Of a DNA stretch of 64,000 nt, positions 27,899-36,326 are shown piece after piece. The translations under genes were made by a program, and so were the position numbers. Source of the DNA: a bacterium. Its GTDB lineage: Bacteria > Armatimonadota > UBA5829. The DNA lies in assembly GCA_021371935.1 (NCBI GenBank), contig JAJFVF010000022.1:1-64000 (forward strand), in the 5' to 3' direction. The notes under the pieces were generated by a model. It saw only the letters and a list, made by a program, of their open reading frames with translations. It made no database searches and was not told the origin of the DNA. Within the stretch, counting starts at the first letter, position 1; every line of letters begins with the position of its first letter.

Positions 27899-28857
27899 TG
27901 TGACTGCCTTTCCAGCTTTTCGACAACACCCGCGGCAATCAACGGGATCATAAGCTCATGGTGGCCGGTGAGAGAAATCCCCTCGCCGCCTATCTCACGC
28001 ACACGGGCAACTATCTGCTGGTTCGAGCGATAGTGCTGAACAAAGTCCAGGTTCACCCCTGTCATGCCGGCCATATCGCAGCCCATATTTATCAGCATCG
28101 TTATGGCCTTCAAAGCCACCTCCGGCAAGACCACAGCCGATCCTAAATTCGCAAGCACACCGCCGCCGCCGAGATTTCTCATCGCCTCGGTGAGAATCCT
28201 GAAGTCGCGCAGAGATGCCGTGCCTATCGCGCTGCCGTCTGCGCTTGGGTGCATATGCACAATATCACAGCCGATGCATGCATGGATCGTAATAGGAACA
28301 TTGCACTCGTAAGCAGTCGCAAGCAGGCTCACCGATTTATTCGGGGCATTCATCTCCACAAGCCCCCTGCCCAGAGCTTCGCCGAATCCCAGTTCCTCGT
28401 CATTCGCGATTTTGGCGGAACCGTTGAGAAAGTCGGCAGTTTCGACGGCCATGCCGAACATACCAGTGTGCATACCGTCGACTACATCCTCGCTCGTCAC
28501 TCCAAAACGGGTTATCTCGGAATCATGGATGGCTCCGGCGCCGTTCATGCCTATCGCTGTGATGATTCCCCTGCGCATCAGATCGCACAGCATTGGGCTC
28601 AGGCCGCATTTGATGACATGAGCGCCCATCGTAATCACAACCGGCTTACCTGCGCGGTGAGCAGCCACTATGCGCTCTATCACCGTCCGAATCCATCGAC
28701 CGGCAAATATATTTGGCAGGCTCTCAAAAAACTGCGCAACTCCGGCTCCCGGACTGTGAGGCTCGGCAAAATCGGCTACATCGACCTTGCTCTTGCGATC
28801 GCAAATCGACATCGTCCGCAGATTGCTGGGGTCCACGACAGGATATTTTGAACTCAT
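27895..28857 (-). CDS. conserved protein, deoxyhypusine synthase-like
   Basis: The 320-residue soluble protein has glycine-rich segments (GMNGAGAIHD, MHTGMFGMA, GGGVLANLGSA) and an IHACIGCDIVHMHP stretch with two cysteines and two histidines. The pattern suggests a Rossmann-type NAD-binding protein, and I recall similar bacterial proteins being assigned to the deoxyhypusine synthase superfamily. The lysine-centred active site of true deoxyhypusine synthase is not evident. It is coupled by ATGA overlaps to the methyltransferase before it and the heptose kinase after it, so a role in sugar or LPS-core metabolism is inferred. I cannot state the reaction. Confidence 0.6.
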   Translation of the reverse strand: MSSKYPVVDPSNLRTMSICDRKSKVDVADFAEPHSPGAGVAQFFESLPNIFAGRWIRTVIERIVAAHRAGKPVVITMGAHVIKCGLSPMLCDLMRRGIITAIGMNGAGAIHDSEITRFGVTSEDVVDGMHTGMFGMAVETADFLNGSAKIANDEELGFGEALGRGLVEMNAPNKSVSLLATAYECNVPITIHACIGCDIVHMHPSADGSAIGTASLRDFRILTEAMRNLGGGGVLANLGSAVVLPEVALKAITMLINMGCDMAGMTGVNLDFVQHYRSNQQIVARVREIGGEGISLTGHHELMIPLIAAGVVEKLERQSQ

Positions 28858-29657
28858 CTTTTGACTCCGTATACTGTCAGCACATCGTTGAGCTGGAACA
28901 GCCTCGCCATACCGCCGCGTATGGCTGCGCCCGTGCTGCCAGGGAATTTTCTCCCGCCCGACACCGGCGGATCAACAAGGTCAAAACCCGTCTTATCCAA
29001 TAGCCGCGAAATGCTGGATTTCATAAAGTAGAATATATGCTCGGCGGGCTTCAAATGACGCCAGTTTTCACGCTGTGCCCTGAACCGGATGTGACCCAGG
29101 TTCGGCGTCCCGATCACTACCATGCCACCGGGCGATAGAATCCTGTTCACTTCGATCATGTGTGCAGTCGGGTCGGGAACATGCTCCAATACATCCCACA
29201 TGGTCACACAGTCGAATGAGCAGTCCCGGTAACCGGCATCCTCAAGCACGCCCGTCTTTACGTCCAACCCCATCTTGCGTGCCTCCTCGGAGGCATATGG
29301 GGAAATTTCAACACCCGATGCGCACCAACCCCTGGTGTTCGCCGCCTCAACAAAATAACCCAGAGAGCAGCCTATGTCAAGCAGTCTGCCCGGCTCTCTT
29401 ATCAATTCTATCTTGCGGAGACGGCTGTCGCCCCGCTTGAGCCTGAATGATCTGCGACGGCGATATAGATCGAAATATGAAGCATCGTATTGATCGGCTA
29501 TTGCTTCCGGCTGAGGCCAGGTAAATGCCAGAGAGCATTTCCCACACTGATATACTTTATGGCCTCCCTTGCTCACCAGAACACTCGTAACATTGCTGCC
29601 GCAGAGATTGCAAATTATAGGTTTCGGACTTTCCACGCTTAGCTTTCCACTTTCCAC
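28854..29657 (-). CDS. class I SAM-dependent methyltransferase with N-terminal zinc finger
   Basis: The 267-residue protein starts with a CxxC...CxxC finger (CNLCGS and CGKC), followed by a Rossmann methyltransferase domain with motif I LLDIGCSLGYF and a later MWDVLEHVPDP segment. The layout matches sugar-modifying methyltransferases found in LPS and polysaccharide clusters. The GTG start directly follows the stop of the preceding gene, though its ribosome binding site is weak and a second in-frame GTG seven codons later is possible. It lies among LPS core genes and overlaps the next start by four bases. Confidence 0.82.
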   Translation of the reverse strand: MESGKLSVESPKPIICNLCGSNVTSVLVSKGGHKVYQCGKCSLAFTWPQPEAIADQYDASYFDLYRRRRSFRLKRGDSRLRKIELIREPGRLLDIGCSLGYFVEAANTRGWCASGVEISPYASEEARKMGLDVKTGVLEDAGYRDCSFDCVTMWDVLEHVPDPTAHMIEVNRILSPGGMVVIGTPNLGHIRFRAQRENWRHLKPAEHIFYFMKSSISRLLDKTGFDLVDPPVSGGRKFPGSTGAAIRGGMARLFQLNDVLTVYGVKR

Positions 29658-30410
29658 TTACTCAAACAACGAATCAGGCAGGCCGGAATTGTATTTGATG
29701 TCGCTCATCTCGGTCGTGCCGACCTTGTCACCGCTGGAGGAATACATCTCCGCCTTTGTCGGCAGCCATATGATCCCGTCGATATTCTTGGGGTTGGAAT
29801 ATACTACCCTAACCTTGAGATCACCCTGCCCGTCGCGCTTCTCCAACTTCTTCAGCCAGAGGTCATTCTTATCGATCCAGATAAAAGTCTGCATGTCGCC
29901 CTTCGGCCATTTTAGTTGAAGCTTAATCTCACAGTTCGCCTTTGCCTCAGCATCCTCAACAATTTCGACTTTACGATTGTCCCACAGCGTTGATGTAATC
30001 AACCCGACATCCAGTGCACTCTGCAATTTGGCGGGATCGTCCGAATAGTCCGACCGCTTGTTTATCCTGACGGGCGATGCACGAAATATCTTGATGCCGC
30101 CATTTATAATGTACTCGAATTTCACCATGCCCAGCTTGCCCTCCATCCGCATCTTGTCGGGAAGCTTGAGCATAACCCTGGCGGATTTGAACTCATAAAG
30201 CCGGGTATAGTTTTCATCGATCTTGGCTATTGCATCCTTATTGGACTGGGTCACTGTGCCAAGCATGCTGATATCCTTGAGACCATTTGTCGCCGCCTGG
30301 ACTTTTGCCTTTAGCTCGTCGCTTGTTATTGCAACAGATGGAACAGACAGTATCAACACTAGTATGCCTATGATCGGCAGGATGCGCATGTATGGTATTC
30401 TACTTCTCAT
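29658..30410 (-). CDS. LolA-like periplasmic lipoprotein-carrier protein
   Basis: The 250-residue protein has a signal peptide (about residues 8-27) and an incomplete beta-barrel domain like LolA/LolB or DUF4292 proteins, with NYTRLYEFKSARVMLKLPDKMRME and a KWPKGDMQTFIWIDKND strand pattern. Such folds carry lipids or lipoproteins across the periplasm. The ATG at 30410 has GAGG nine bases upstream and overlaps the preceding glycosyltransferase gene by 11 bp; an upstream extension of the frame would run deep into that gene and is rejected. Its place inside an LPS cluster makes a lipid-shuttle role plausible. Confidence 0.75.
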   Translation of the reverse strand: MRSRIPYMRILPIIGILVLILSVPSVAITSDELKAKVQAATNGLKDISMLGTVTQSNKDAIAKIDENYTRLYEFKSARVMLKLPDKMRMEGKLGMVKFEYIINGGIKIFRASPVRINKRSDYSDDPAKLQSALDVGLITSTLWDNRKVEIVEDAEAKANCEIKLQLKWPKGDMQTFIWIDKNDLWLKKLEKRDGQGDLKVRVVYSNPKNIDGIIWLPTKAEMYSSSGDKVGTTEMSDIKYNSGLPDSLFE

Positions 30411-31173
30411 CAACTTGATCCTCGTTCGATGGGCCTTGCGAACACAATTCCCACAAATATGCATAACGCAGCAGAGACGAACATGCCGTAAGACCGCATA
30501 AGACCAAACCATGTACGCCATCCAGAAAACCCTGACGAAAGACATACATTTTTATAAATGAGTGCCACGGCCTGTACAGCAAATCCACAATATGAAACCT
30601 GCGGCCTTCATTATACTTCTGCTGGGCGGCCGCTCTGGTGTATAAAACCATTTTGCGGCAATAGTCCGCCATCGTATCATAGCTGTAATGAATAATCGGG
30701 TGTTCCAGAGTGCCGACAGGCCCGTTATAGTCAAGCGTCTCATGCACCAGCCTATGCGGTATGCAAGCCTTATCGCGTCTTACCAGTCTGAGCTGATAAT
30801 CGGGATACCAACCGCAGTGGCGAATACATTTTCCCAAGAATGATGTGGTGCGAGGCATCTTGTAGGCACCAAACTCATCGGTCTCTGCTGCCGCAACGAT
30901 TTCGGAAGCAAGCTCTTTTGAGACTACTTCATCGGCATCAATTATCAATATCCAATCTTCTTTGGCAAGCTCGATTGCCGCACTCTTCTGGTCTGAAAAC
31001 CCGGTAAATTTCCTTTTGGAAATATTGCTTGTGTATTCTTTGGCTATATCCAGCGTTTTGTCGGTGCTGTGGGAATCGAGTACGATAAGTTCATCGGCAA
31101 ATGTCAAGCTCTCTAGACACCGCGCGATCCTTGCTTCCTCATTATACGTAAGAACCAATGCAGAAATTCCCAT
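30400..31173 (-). CDS. family 2 glycosyltransferase (WaaE/KdtX-like)
   Basis: The 257-residue protein has the GT-A features of family 2: SALVLTYNEEARIARCLESL at the N terminus, LDSHSTDKT, and the metal-binding IIDADE. A C-terminal helical part after residue 195 contains a hydrophobic stretch. The size and the pattern match WaaE-type enzymes that add glucose to the inner LPS core. It lies between a GT4 gene and the LolA-like gene in the LPS run. The ribosome binding site is poor, so translation may depend on readthrough from the upstream gene six bases away. Confidence 0.85.
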   Translation of the reverse strand: MGISALVLTYNEEARIARCLESLTFADELIVLDSHSTDKTLDIAKEYTSNISKRKFTGFSDQKSAAIELAKEDWILIIDADEVVSKELASEIVAAAETDEFGAYKMPRTTSFLGKCIRHCGWYPDYQLRLVRRDKACIPHRLVHETLDYNGPVGTLEHPIIHYSYDTMADYCRKMVLYTRAAAQQKYNEGRRFHIVDLLYRPWHSFIKMYVFRQGFLDGVHGLVLCGLTACSSLLRYAYLWELCSQGPSNEDQVDEK

Positions 31174-31179
31174 ACTCGC

Positions 31180-32268
31180 TCACATGCCCAACAGTTCGTA
31201 ATACAACGATTCATTTTTGTGCGCCATATTTTCTAGACTGAAGTTTTCGCGCACTCTTGCCCGTCCGGCTTCGCCAAATCGCCTCGCCTGCTCGGGATCA
31301 TCGATCAATTTGTCTATCGCATCCGCCAGGCTTTTGGGATCGGCAGGAGGAACCAGATAGCCCGTGACACAATCCTGCACGGACTCACGCAGACCGCCGA
31401 CAGCACTGGCAATGACCGGTTTTCCGGCAGCCATCGCTTCCAATGCAGCGACACCCAAACCTTCAGCCAGCGAAGGCATCACGAACGCATCAGTCACCGC
31501 GAGAAGACCCGGCATATCGGAACAAAAACCTGTGAACGAAGCCGAAACTCCTTTATCGCGCGTCAATGCTTCAAGCATATCACGCTGCTCGCCATCACCT
31601 GCAATTATCAGATGAACCTTTCTCTTGACAAGACTGGCCGCTTCAATGAGATAGCGGATTCCTTTGCACTCCGCAAGGCTCGCGGCACAACATATTATAA
31701 ATGCAGACGGATCGATTCCAAGCCGCTCTCGCAGATTTGGATCGCCGACTGCATGCTCGAAACGGTCGACATCCGTCCCACTTTGAATGACCCTGATCTT
31801 TGACGGCTCTACGCCGGAAAGCACCAGCTTATAGTGCACAGAATCAGATATTGCAATGATCGCCTTTGTCCATCGTCCGTAAGCATCAGTATTCGGCCAG
31901 AGCATTTTCACTATATCATCGTTGCGCCTGGTCGCCAACGCTATACCAATACCTGCCAATCTCGCGGCGGCAGAACCGAGGACATGCGCGCGTGAACTGT
32001 GCATATGGACAATATCAGGACGCTCCCGGGCTATTATCGAACGAATCGACAGAACTGCACTCACCGACAGGATAGACTTCATCTCGACAGGAAAAGATGC
32101 AAAACCGTTCTCATCAGCCCACTTCTGAAGTTTGGAGCCGGGTCTGCAGACCAGCTTGACGTCATGCCCCCAGTCGCGAAGATAGGTGCAAAGCCCGGAT
32201 ACCTGTCTCTGACCGCCGCCCCATGACATCTCGGAATCCACATGAAGCGTCTTGAGTTTTTTGTCCAT
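31180..32268 (-). CDS. family 4 glycosyltransferase
   Basis: The 362-residue protein has the GT-B fold of GT4: an N-terminal SWGGGQRQVSGL phosphate-grip segment, a central CCAASLAECKGIRYLIEA, and the C-terminal EX7E region MPSLAEGLGVAALEAMAAGKP. It would transfer a sugar from a nucleotide donor to the LPS core or a related glycan on the cytoplasmic side. The ATG follows directly on the TAG of the GT9 gene (TAGATG), so the two are coupled. The sugar is not predictable from the sequence. Confidence 0.88.
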   Translation of the reverse strand: MDKKLKTLHVDSEMSWGGGQRQVSGLCTYLRDWGHDVKLVCRPGSKLQKWADENGFASFPVEMKSILSVSAVLSIRSIIARERPDIVHMHSSRAHVLGSAAARLAGIGIALATRRNDDIVKMLWPNTDAYGRWTKAIIAISDSVHYKLVLSGVEPSKIRVIQSGTDVDRFEHAVGDPNLRERLGIDPSAFIICCAASLAECKGIRYLIEAASLVKRKVHLIIAGDGEQRDMLEALTRDKGVSASFTGFCSDMPGLLAVTDAFVMPSLAEGLGVAALEAMAAGKPVIASAVGGLRESVQDCVTGYLVPPADPKSLADAIDKLIDDPEQARRFGEAGRARVRENFSLENMAHKNESLYYELLGM

Positions 32269-33261
32269 CTAGCCTGCCTCAACAGCGATTATGGATTCAA
32301 CGCACGAAATCACTTCTTGCACGTCTATGTTTGTCATGCATTTTCGCCCAAACTTACACACGGTCTGCATGCATGGACTGCACTCCTCGCCCGATATCAC
32401 CAACTTATGACCCTCACCCTGCGGCCCAGTGACTTGCCAGTTTGATGGACCATACAGACCAACCACTTTCTTTCCCAGCGCTGCGGCCAAATGCAGCATC
32501 CCGGAATCCACCGCAACAAGAGTCAAGCATCTGTTCAAAATTCCTGCAGCCTCATCAAGAGATGTCGCTGCACTCAAGTCTACTATGGACTCACATAGGC
32601 TTGTAATCTCCACTGCCGGGATAGTCCCCAATACTACTACCTTATATCCCCTGTCTATAAGATGCCGGCCGACCTTTGCGTAACCTTCATCCGTCCATTC
32701 CTTTACGCTGCGTCTGTCTGAAGTGCCCGGGGCAAATGCGACAATCTTGTCTTCAGCCGAAATGCCATGCCTTGCGAGCACATTATCTCCCGCCGCACAT
32801 TGATCTTCTGTCAACTTGAGCAGTCCCGAATAATCATGTGATGTGATCTCGCAGCCCAAGGCGGCAATCAAATTGAGATTGTTTTGCGTCGAGGGCGGAT
32901 GTGTAAAGCTCACCTGCTCGGTCAACAAAGAGCCGAGAGATGTGTTTACAAAACCAACTCGTCTCTTCGCACCACTCAGATATGCAAGTACGGCGCAATC
33001 CGCACTCTGCGAAAACACGACAGCCAGGTCATATCGTGCGGCCATGATGCGCCCAGCGAGCATAAGTTTGTTTAGGTTTATGCCTCTATTCCTTGGCAAC
33101 ACGTTGTCTATAAGGCCGGTTGCGGTGAGCAGACTGCAGCAGTTCGGTCTTGCTACGCTGGTAATATGCGCATCGCGAAAAGAGTCGCGCAGGCACTTTA
33201 AGGCCGGTAGTGAAAAAGCAAGGTCGCCTACCTGGTTGAGATGAAAGCAGATGATCTTCAT
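32269..33261 (-). CDS. family 9 glycosyltransferase (heptosyltransferase-like)
   Basis: The 330-residue GT-B protein has family 9 marks: an N-terminal FHLNQVGDLAFSLPAL, the central FAPGTSDRRSVKEW and a C-terminal VAVDSGMLHLAAALGKKVVGLYGPS that binds ADP-heptose in WaaC and WaaF. A cysteine-rich tail with CSPCMQTVCKFGRKC is also common in the family. It is the second of two GT9 genes in tandem, separated by six bases, and probably adds a heptose to the inner core. AGGA lies four bases before the ATG. Confidence 0.87.
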   Translation of the reverse strand: MKIICFHLNQVGDLAFSLPALKCLRDSFRDAHITSVARPNCCSLLTATGLIDNVLPRNRGINLNKLMLAGRIMAARYDLAVVFSQSADCAVLAYLSGAKRRVGFVNTSLGSLLTEQVSFTHPPSTQNNLNLIAALGCEITSHDYSGLLKLTEDQCAAGDNVLARHGISAEDKIVAFAPGTSDRRSVKEWTDEGYAKVGRHLIDRGYKVVVLGTIPAVEITSLCESIVDLSAATSLDEAAGILNRCLTLVAVDSGMLHLAAALGKKVVGLYGPSNWQVTGPQGEGHKLVISGEECSPCMQTVCKFGRKCMTNIDVQEVISCVESIIAVEAG

Positions 33262-33267
33262 TCCATC

Positions 33268-34311
33268 CTACGCTATCAGCGGCGCAACCGCGCTCACGAC
33301 GTCTTCGGCAGTTATGGCCTGCATGCAGTCGACATTTTTGCAGGTCGGATGCCTGCGGCATGGGCTGCATGGAAAGTCCTTTGCAACCCACACAAAATTC
33401 GGCTTCTTCTGAAAACAACGCCATGCGCTCGCACCGAAGAGGCCTACGGTCGGTCGGTCGAGCGCGACAGACATATGCAGGAGTCCCGTGTCTACACCTA
33501 TCACGGCTGCGCACTTCTCCATAAGCGCTCCCGCCTGTTTGAGCGAAGTCTGACCTGCGCTTATGACCGGTTTGCACTCGGCATTGTCAGAAATCTGTTG
33601 TGCGAGTGGGATATCGGTCTTGGAGCCGAAAATCAATGACCGTGCGCCATGACGCAGCCATAACATATCCGCCACTTGTGACCAGCCCTCAGGTGTCCAG
33701 TGCTTGTTTGCCCATGTCGTGGCGGGGCAAAAGCCGACCACCTTTTCGGTGTCAAGCTCATTATCACCAAAAAAACCGGCTGCAAAAGATCGGTCATCAT
33801 CACCAACAGGCATATACATGGCCGTATCGGTCGAGCGGACACCTATTTTTTGCAATAAGTCAAGATTGCGCTGCTGGGCGTTCACGTCGTCGCCGCCAGG
33901 GTCATATCTCTCATGATACAGGCATACGCTGCACTCCGCACCATCCGCAAAACCTATTCTCCTTTTCGCCCCGGAAACCAGACATACGCCTGCACTGCGA
34001 AGCAGCCCCTGCAAGTCAACACAGACATCGAAATTGCGTGATTTGAGTTCTCTACTCAGGCCGGACATAGACTTAATGAAGCGGCATGCGCCGCTGATCG
34101 GACCATGACCCTTGGTTCGCTCCCAGACAATCACTTCATCCAAATATGGGTTTCCGAGCACGATATCGGCTGACTTGCGTTCGACAACCCATGCGATGTA
34201 GCTGTCTGGATAGGCCTGACGTACTGCACGCGCGGCTGGAGTCGCCATCAACACATCGCCTATTGCGCTCAGTTTTACAATCAATATCCTCTTTGGCACA
34301 TCAGCGGGCAT
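33268..34311 (-). CDS. family 9 glycosyltransferase (heptosyltransferase-like)
   Basis: The 347-residue protein opens with ILIVKLSAIGDVLMATPA, the classic start of WaaC/WaaF-type heptosyltransferases, and has GFCPATTWANKHW and GVDTGLLHMSVALDRPTVGLFG in its C-terminal half. The ATG at 34311 has AAGGAA seven bases upstream and overlaps the stop of the acyltransferase gene; a reading frame extension of 40 codons lies inside that gene and is rejected. With its neighbour it probably adds heptose to Kdo2-lipid A. ADP-heptose supply is supported by the hldA-type kinase in the same run. Confidence 0.88.
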   Translation of the reverse strand: MPADVPKRILIVKLSAIGDVLMATPAARAVRQAYPDSYIAWVVERKSADIVLGNPYLDEVIVWERTKGHGPISGACRFIKSMSGLSRELKSRNFDVCVDLQGLLRSAGVCLVSGAKRRIGFADGAECSVCLYHERYDPGGDDVNAQQRNLDLLQKIGVRSTDTAMYMPVGDDDRSFAAGFFGDNELDTEKVVGFCPATTWANKHWTPEGWSQVADMLWLRHGARSLIFGSKTDIPLAQQISDNAECKPVISAGQTSLKQAGALMEKCAAVIGVDTGLLHMSVALDRPTVGLFGASAWRCFQKKPNFVWVAKDFPCSPCRRHPTCKNVDCMQAITAEDVVSAVAPLIA

Positions 34312-35224
34312 TGGGCGATTCCTTTCCGGGCATTGTCGAAGCTGCTGAGACAGACGGAGACAGTTTCCATCGGTCATGCAGCCAGAGCCACTGTGACGGG
34401 TTGGAGCGTATCTCATGCTCGATTGCTGCATTGACCAGTTCAGTCAGATTGCAAACATCGCGCTCATGGTCACCCGTGGGCATATACTCAATGCGCGGAT
34501 AGACCTTTGCCTGGTACTTGCCTCCGTTGACTCTGCGTGCAAACACGGGCACTATCGGAGCGCCTGACTTTAACGATAAAACCGCCGTGCCGGTTGCAGT
34601 CTTTGACGGCCTGCCGAAGAAATCTACAAATATACCACTGCTGTCATTCTGATCGGGCAGGATCCCCAAAATCTCATTATTCTTAAGCGCCCTGAATGCG
34701 CCTATGATTGGCTGATCCCGGTCAAAAACTCGATAACCGCCGTCCTCGCGGATGCGTTCCGTTATACCGGTCATGCCCGGATCATCACTGTCGCGCGCGA
34801 TGACATTCACCTTATAGCCGAGTATTACCAGCTTACGCGCAAGAAGCTCCCAGTTGCCGTAATGAGCGGTGAGGATAATGCAGCCTTTTCCCTCAGACAA
34901 AACCGAACTTATATGCTCGCCGTCCTGGAGGTCAATCATCGAATCGATTCGGTCTCGGCTCAGGGAAATCAAATAGAAAAATTCGACTGCAGCCTGCGAG
35001 AAGTGCTTGAACACTTCTTTGGCGATAACCTGTATTTCCTCTTCGCTCTTGTTATCCGCGTAGACGCTCCTGAGGTTTTTCAAGGCAACGTTTCGATATC
35101 GGCTGGAAAGCTGATAAAACGCCGAGCCGAGAGTCTGTCCGATGAGCCTGACCGACCACGGCCTCAACAGACCTGCTGTTTTGGTCATACACCAAAACGT
35201 GATGCGGCCTATTAGCTTAATCAA
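34301..35224 (-). CDS. LpxL/HtrB-type lipid A acyltransferase
   Basis: The roughly 307-residue protein belongs to the lysophospholipid/lauroyl acyltransferase family, with the catalytic HX4E motif in LTAHYGNWELLARKL, LPDQNDSSGIFVDFFG and a C-terminal PSQWLWLHDRWK. It would add secondary acyl chains to Kdo-lipid A at the inner membrane. The start is uncertain: the TTG at 35224 overlaps the LpxK stop by eight bases and fits the usual N terminus, while an ATG at 35188 would be slightly short. A longer frame to 35293 lies inside lpxK. It lies directly after lpxK and kdtA, which fits the pathway order. Confidence 0.85.
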   Translation of the reverse strand: MIKLIGRITFWCMTKTAGLLRPWSVRLIGQTLGSAFYQLSSRYRNVALKNLRSVYADNKSEEEIQVIAKEVFKHFSQAAVEFFYLISLSRDRIDSMIDLQDGEHISSVLSEGKGCIILTAHYGNWELLARKLVILGYKVNVIARDSDDPGMTGITERIREDGGYRVFDRDQPIIGAFRALKNNEILGILPDQNDSSGIFVDFFGRPSKTATGTAVLSLKSGAPIVPVFARRVNGGKYQAKVYPRIEYMPTGDHERDVCNLTELVNAAIEHEIRSNPSQWLWLHDRWKLSPSVSAASTMPGKESPNAR

Positions 35225-36326
35225 CCGCTTCTTTGGCGGAAGTCTGCGTACCCTTACTTTTGATTCGATTAGCAAAACGAATGTTATCCTCAACTTCGAG
35301 TCTGATCACGAGTATGTGCAAGTTGTTGATACGAACAAGCTCACCCAGTCGAGCGAGGTCTTTCTGAGTGGTCACAATGGCCTCGGCAGACGATGAACTG
35401 CGCTCACTTTCGATCAGAGATATATCCTCGTGCGAATATTCATGATGGTCCGAAAATACAAGCTGCTTGACGACTATGGCACCCAGCGATTCGAGCATAT
35501 CTATAAACGACTGGGGCTTACCTATACCGCAAAATGCCAATACCCTGCGGCCTTTTACCCAGTCCAGAGCAAGCTGCTCGCCATCAGAGATGCGAACAAA
35601 ACTCTCAGGCGTGCGCCGACACCGATATATATCGACCCCCGGAGCAATACGCCTGATGCGCTGTTCGACAGATTCTATGTCAGTGGCTCCGTCGGTATTC
35701 AGCAGCACTACGCCCGCGCGCTTGAGACCATTCACACTTTCGCGCAGATCGCCCATAGGCATCACAAACCCGCTGCCGAAGGGCTTTGCCGCGCTCACTA
35801 ATACTATATCAAGATCGCGGTGAAGCTGCCAATACTGCAGGCCATCATCGAGCACAATTACATCAGGACTAAACTCTTCGACAGCCAGTTTCCCGCTGAC
35901 CCGCCTGTCTTTTCCCACAACAACCGGCACGCCCGGCAGGCTCAGAGCAAGCAGAACAGGCTCGTCACCTGCCTCTGAAGCACTTGCCGACACATGCTTG
36001 CCGTCTGAGACAATCAATGCGCCTTTCGCAGACCCGCCATGCCCGCGCGACAGGATAACCACCTTTTTCCCACTTTGAACGAGCAGGCGGCATATGGTCT
36101 GGACCGCCGGAGTCTTGCCGGTGCCGCCGAACGTCAGATTGCCGACACTTATCACAGGCACACTCAGGGCATATCTCTTTCTGATGCCGAGTGAGTATAG
36201 CCAAAGATAGACTGCCAGACCGGCTCGATATATTATTGACAGAAGCCACAGAGCACCTCGGATCAACCAGGACAGTGCGCCCCTGTCTTCGCCGACTATT
36301 ACACGTTCTATATAGTCCTTAGTCAT
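35217..36326 (-). CDS. lpxK: tetraacyldisaccharide 4'-kinase LpxK
   Basis: The 369-residue protein has an N-terminal membrane helix (about residues 21-45) and the LpxK Walker A segment GNLTFGGTGKTP at residues 62-73. [15 protein letters not shown] and VLDDGLQYWQL complete the family pattern. It phosphorylates the 4' position of the lipid A disaccharide at the cytoplasmic face of the inner membrane. The ATG overlaps the KdtA stop (ATGACTAA); a longer frame upstream is rejected because it lies inside kdtA. It lies between kdtA and the LpxL-like gene. Confidence 0.93.
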   Translation of the reverse strand: MTKDYIERVIVGEDRGALSWLIRGALWLLSIIYRAGLAVYLWLYSLGIRKRYALSVPVISVGNLTFGGTGKTPAVQTICRLLVQSGKKVVILSRGHGGSAKGALIVSDGKHVSASASEAGDEPVLLALSLPGVPVVVGKDRRVSGKLAVEEFSPDVIVLDDGLQYWQLHRDLDIVLVSAAKPFGSGFVMPMGDLRESVNGLKRAGVVLLNTDGATDIESVEQRIRRIAPGVDIYRCRRTPESFVRISDGEQLALDWVKGRRVLAFCGIGKPQSFIDMLESLGAIVVKQLVFSDHHEYSHEDISLIESERSSSSAEAIVTTQKDLARLGELVRINNLHILVIRLEVEDNIRFANRIKSKGTQTSAKEAVD

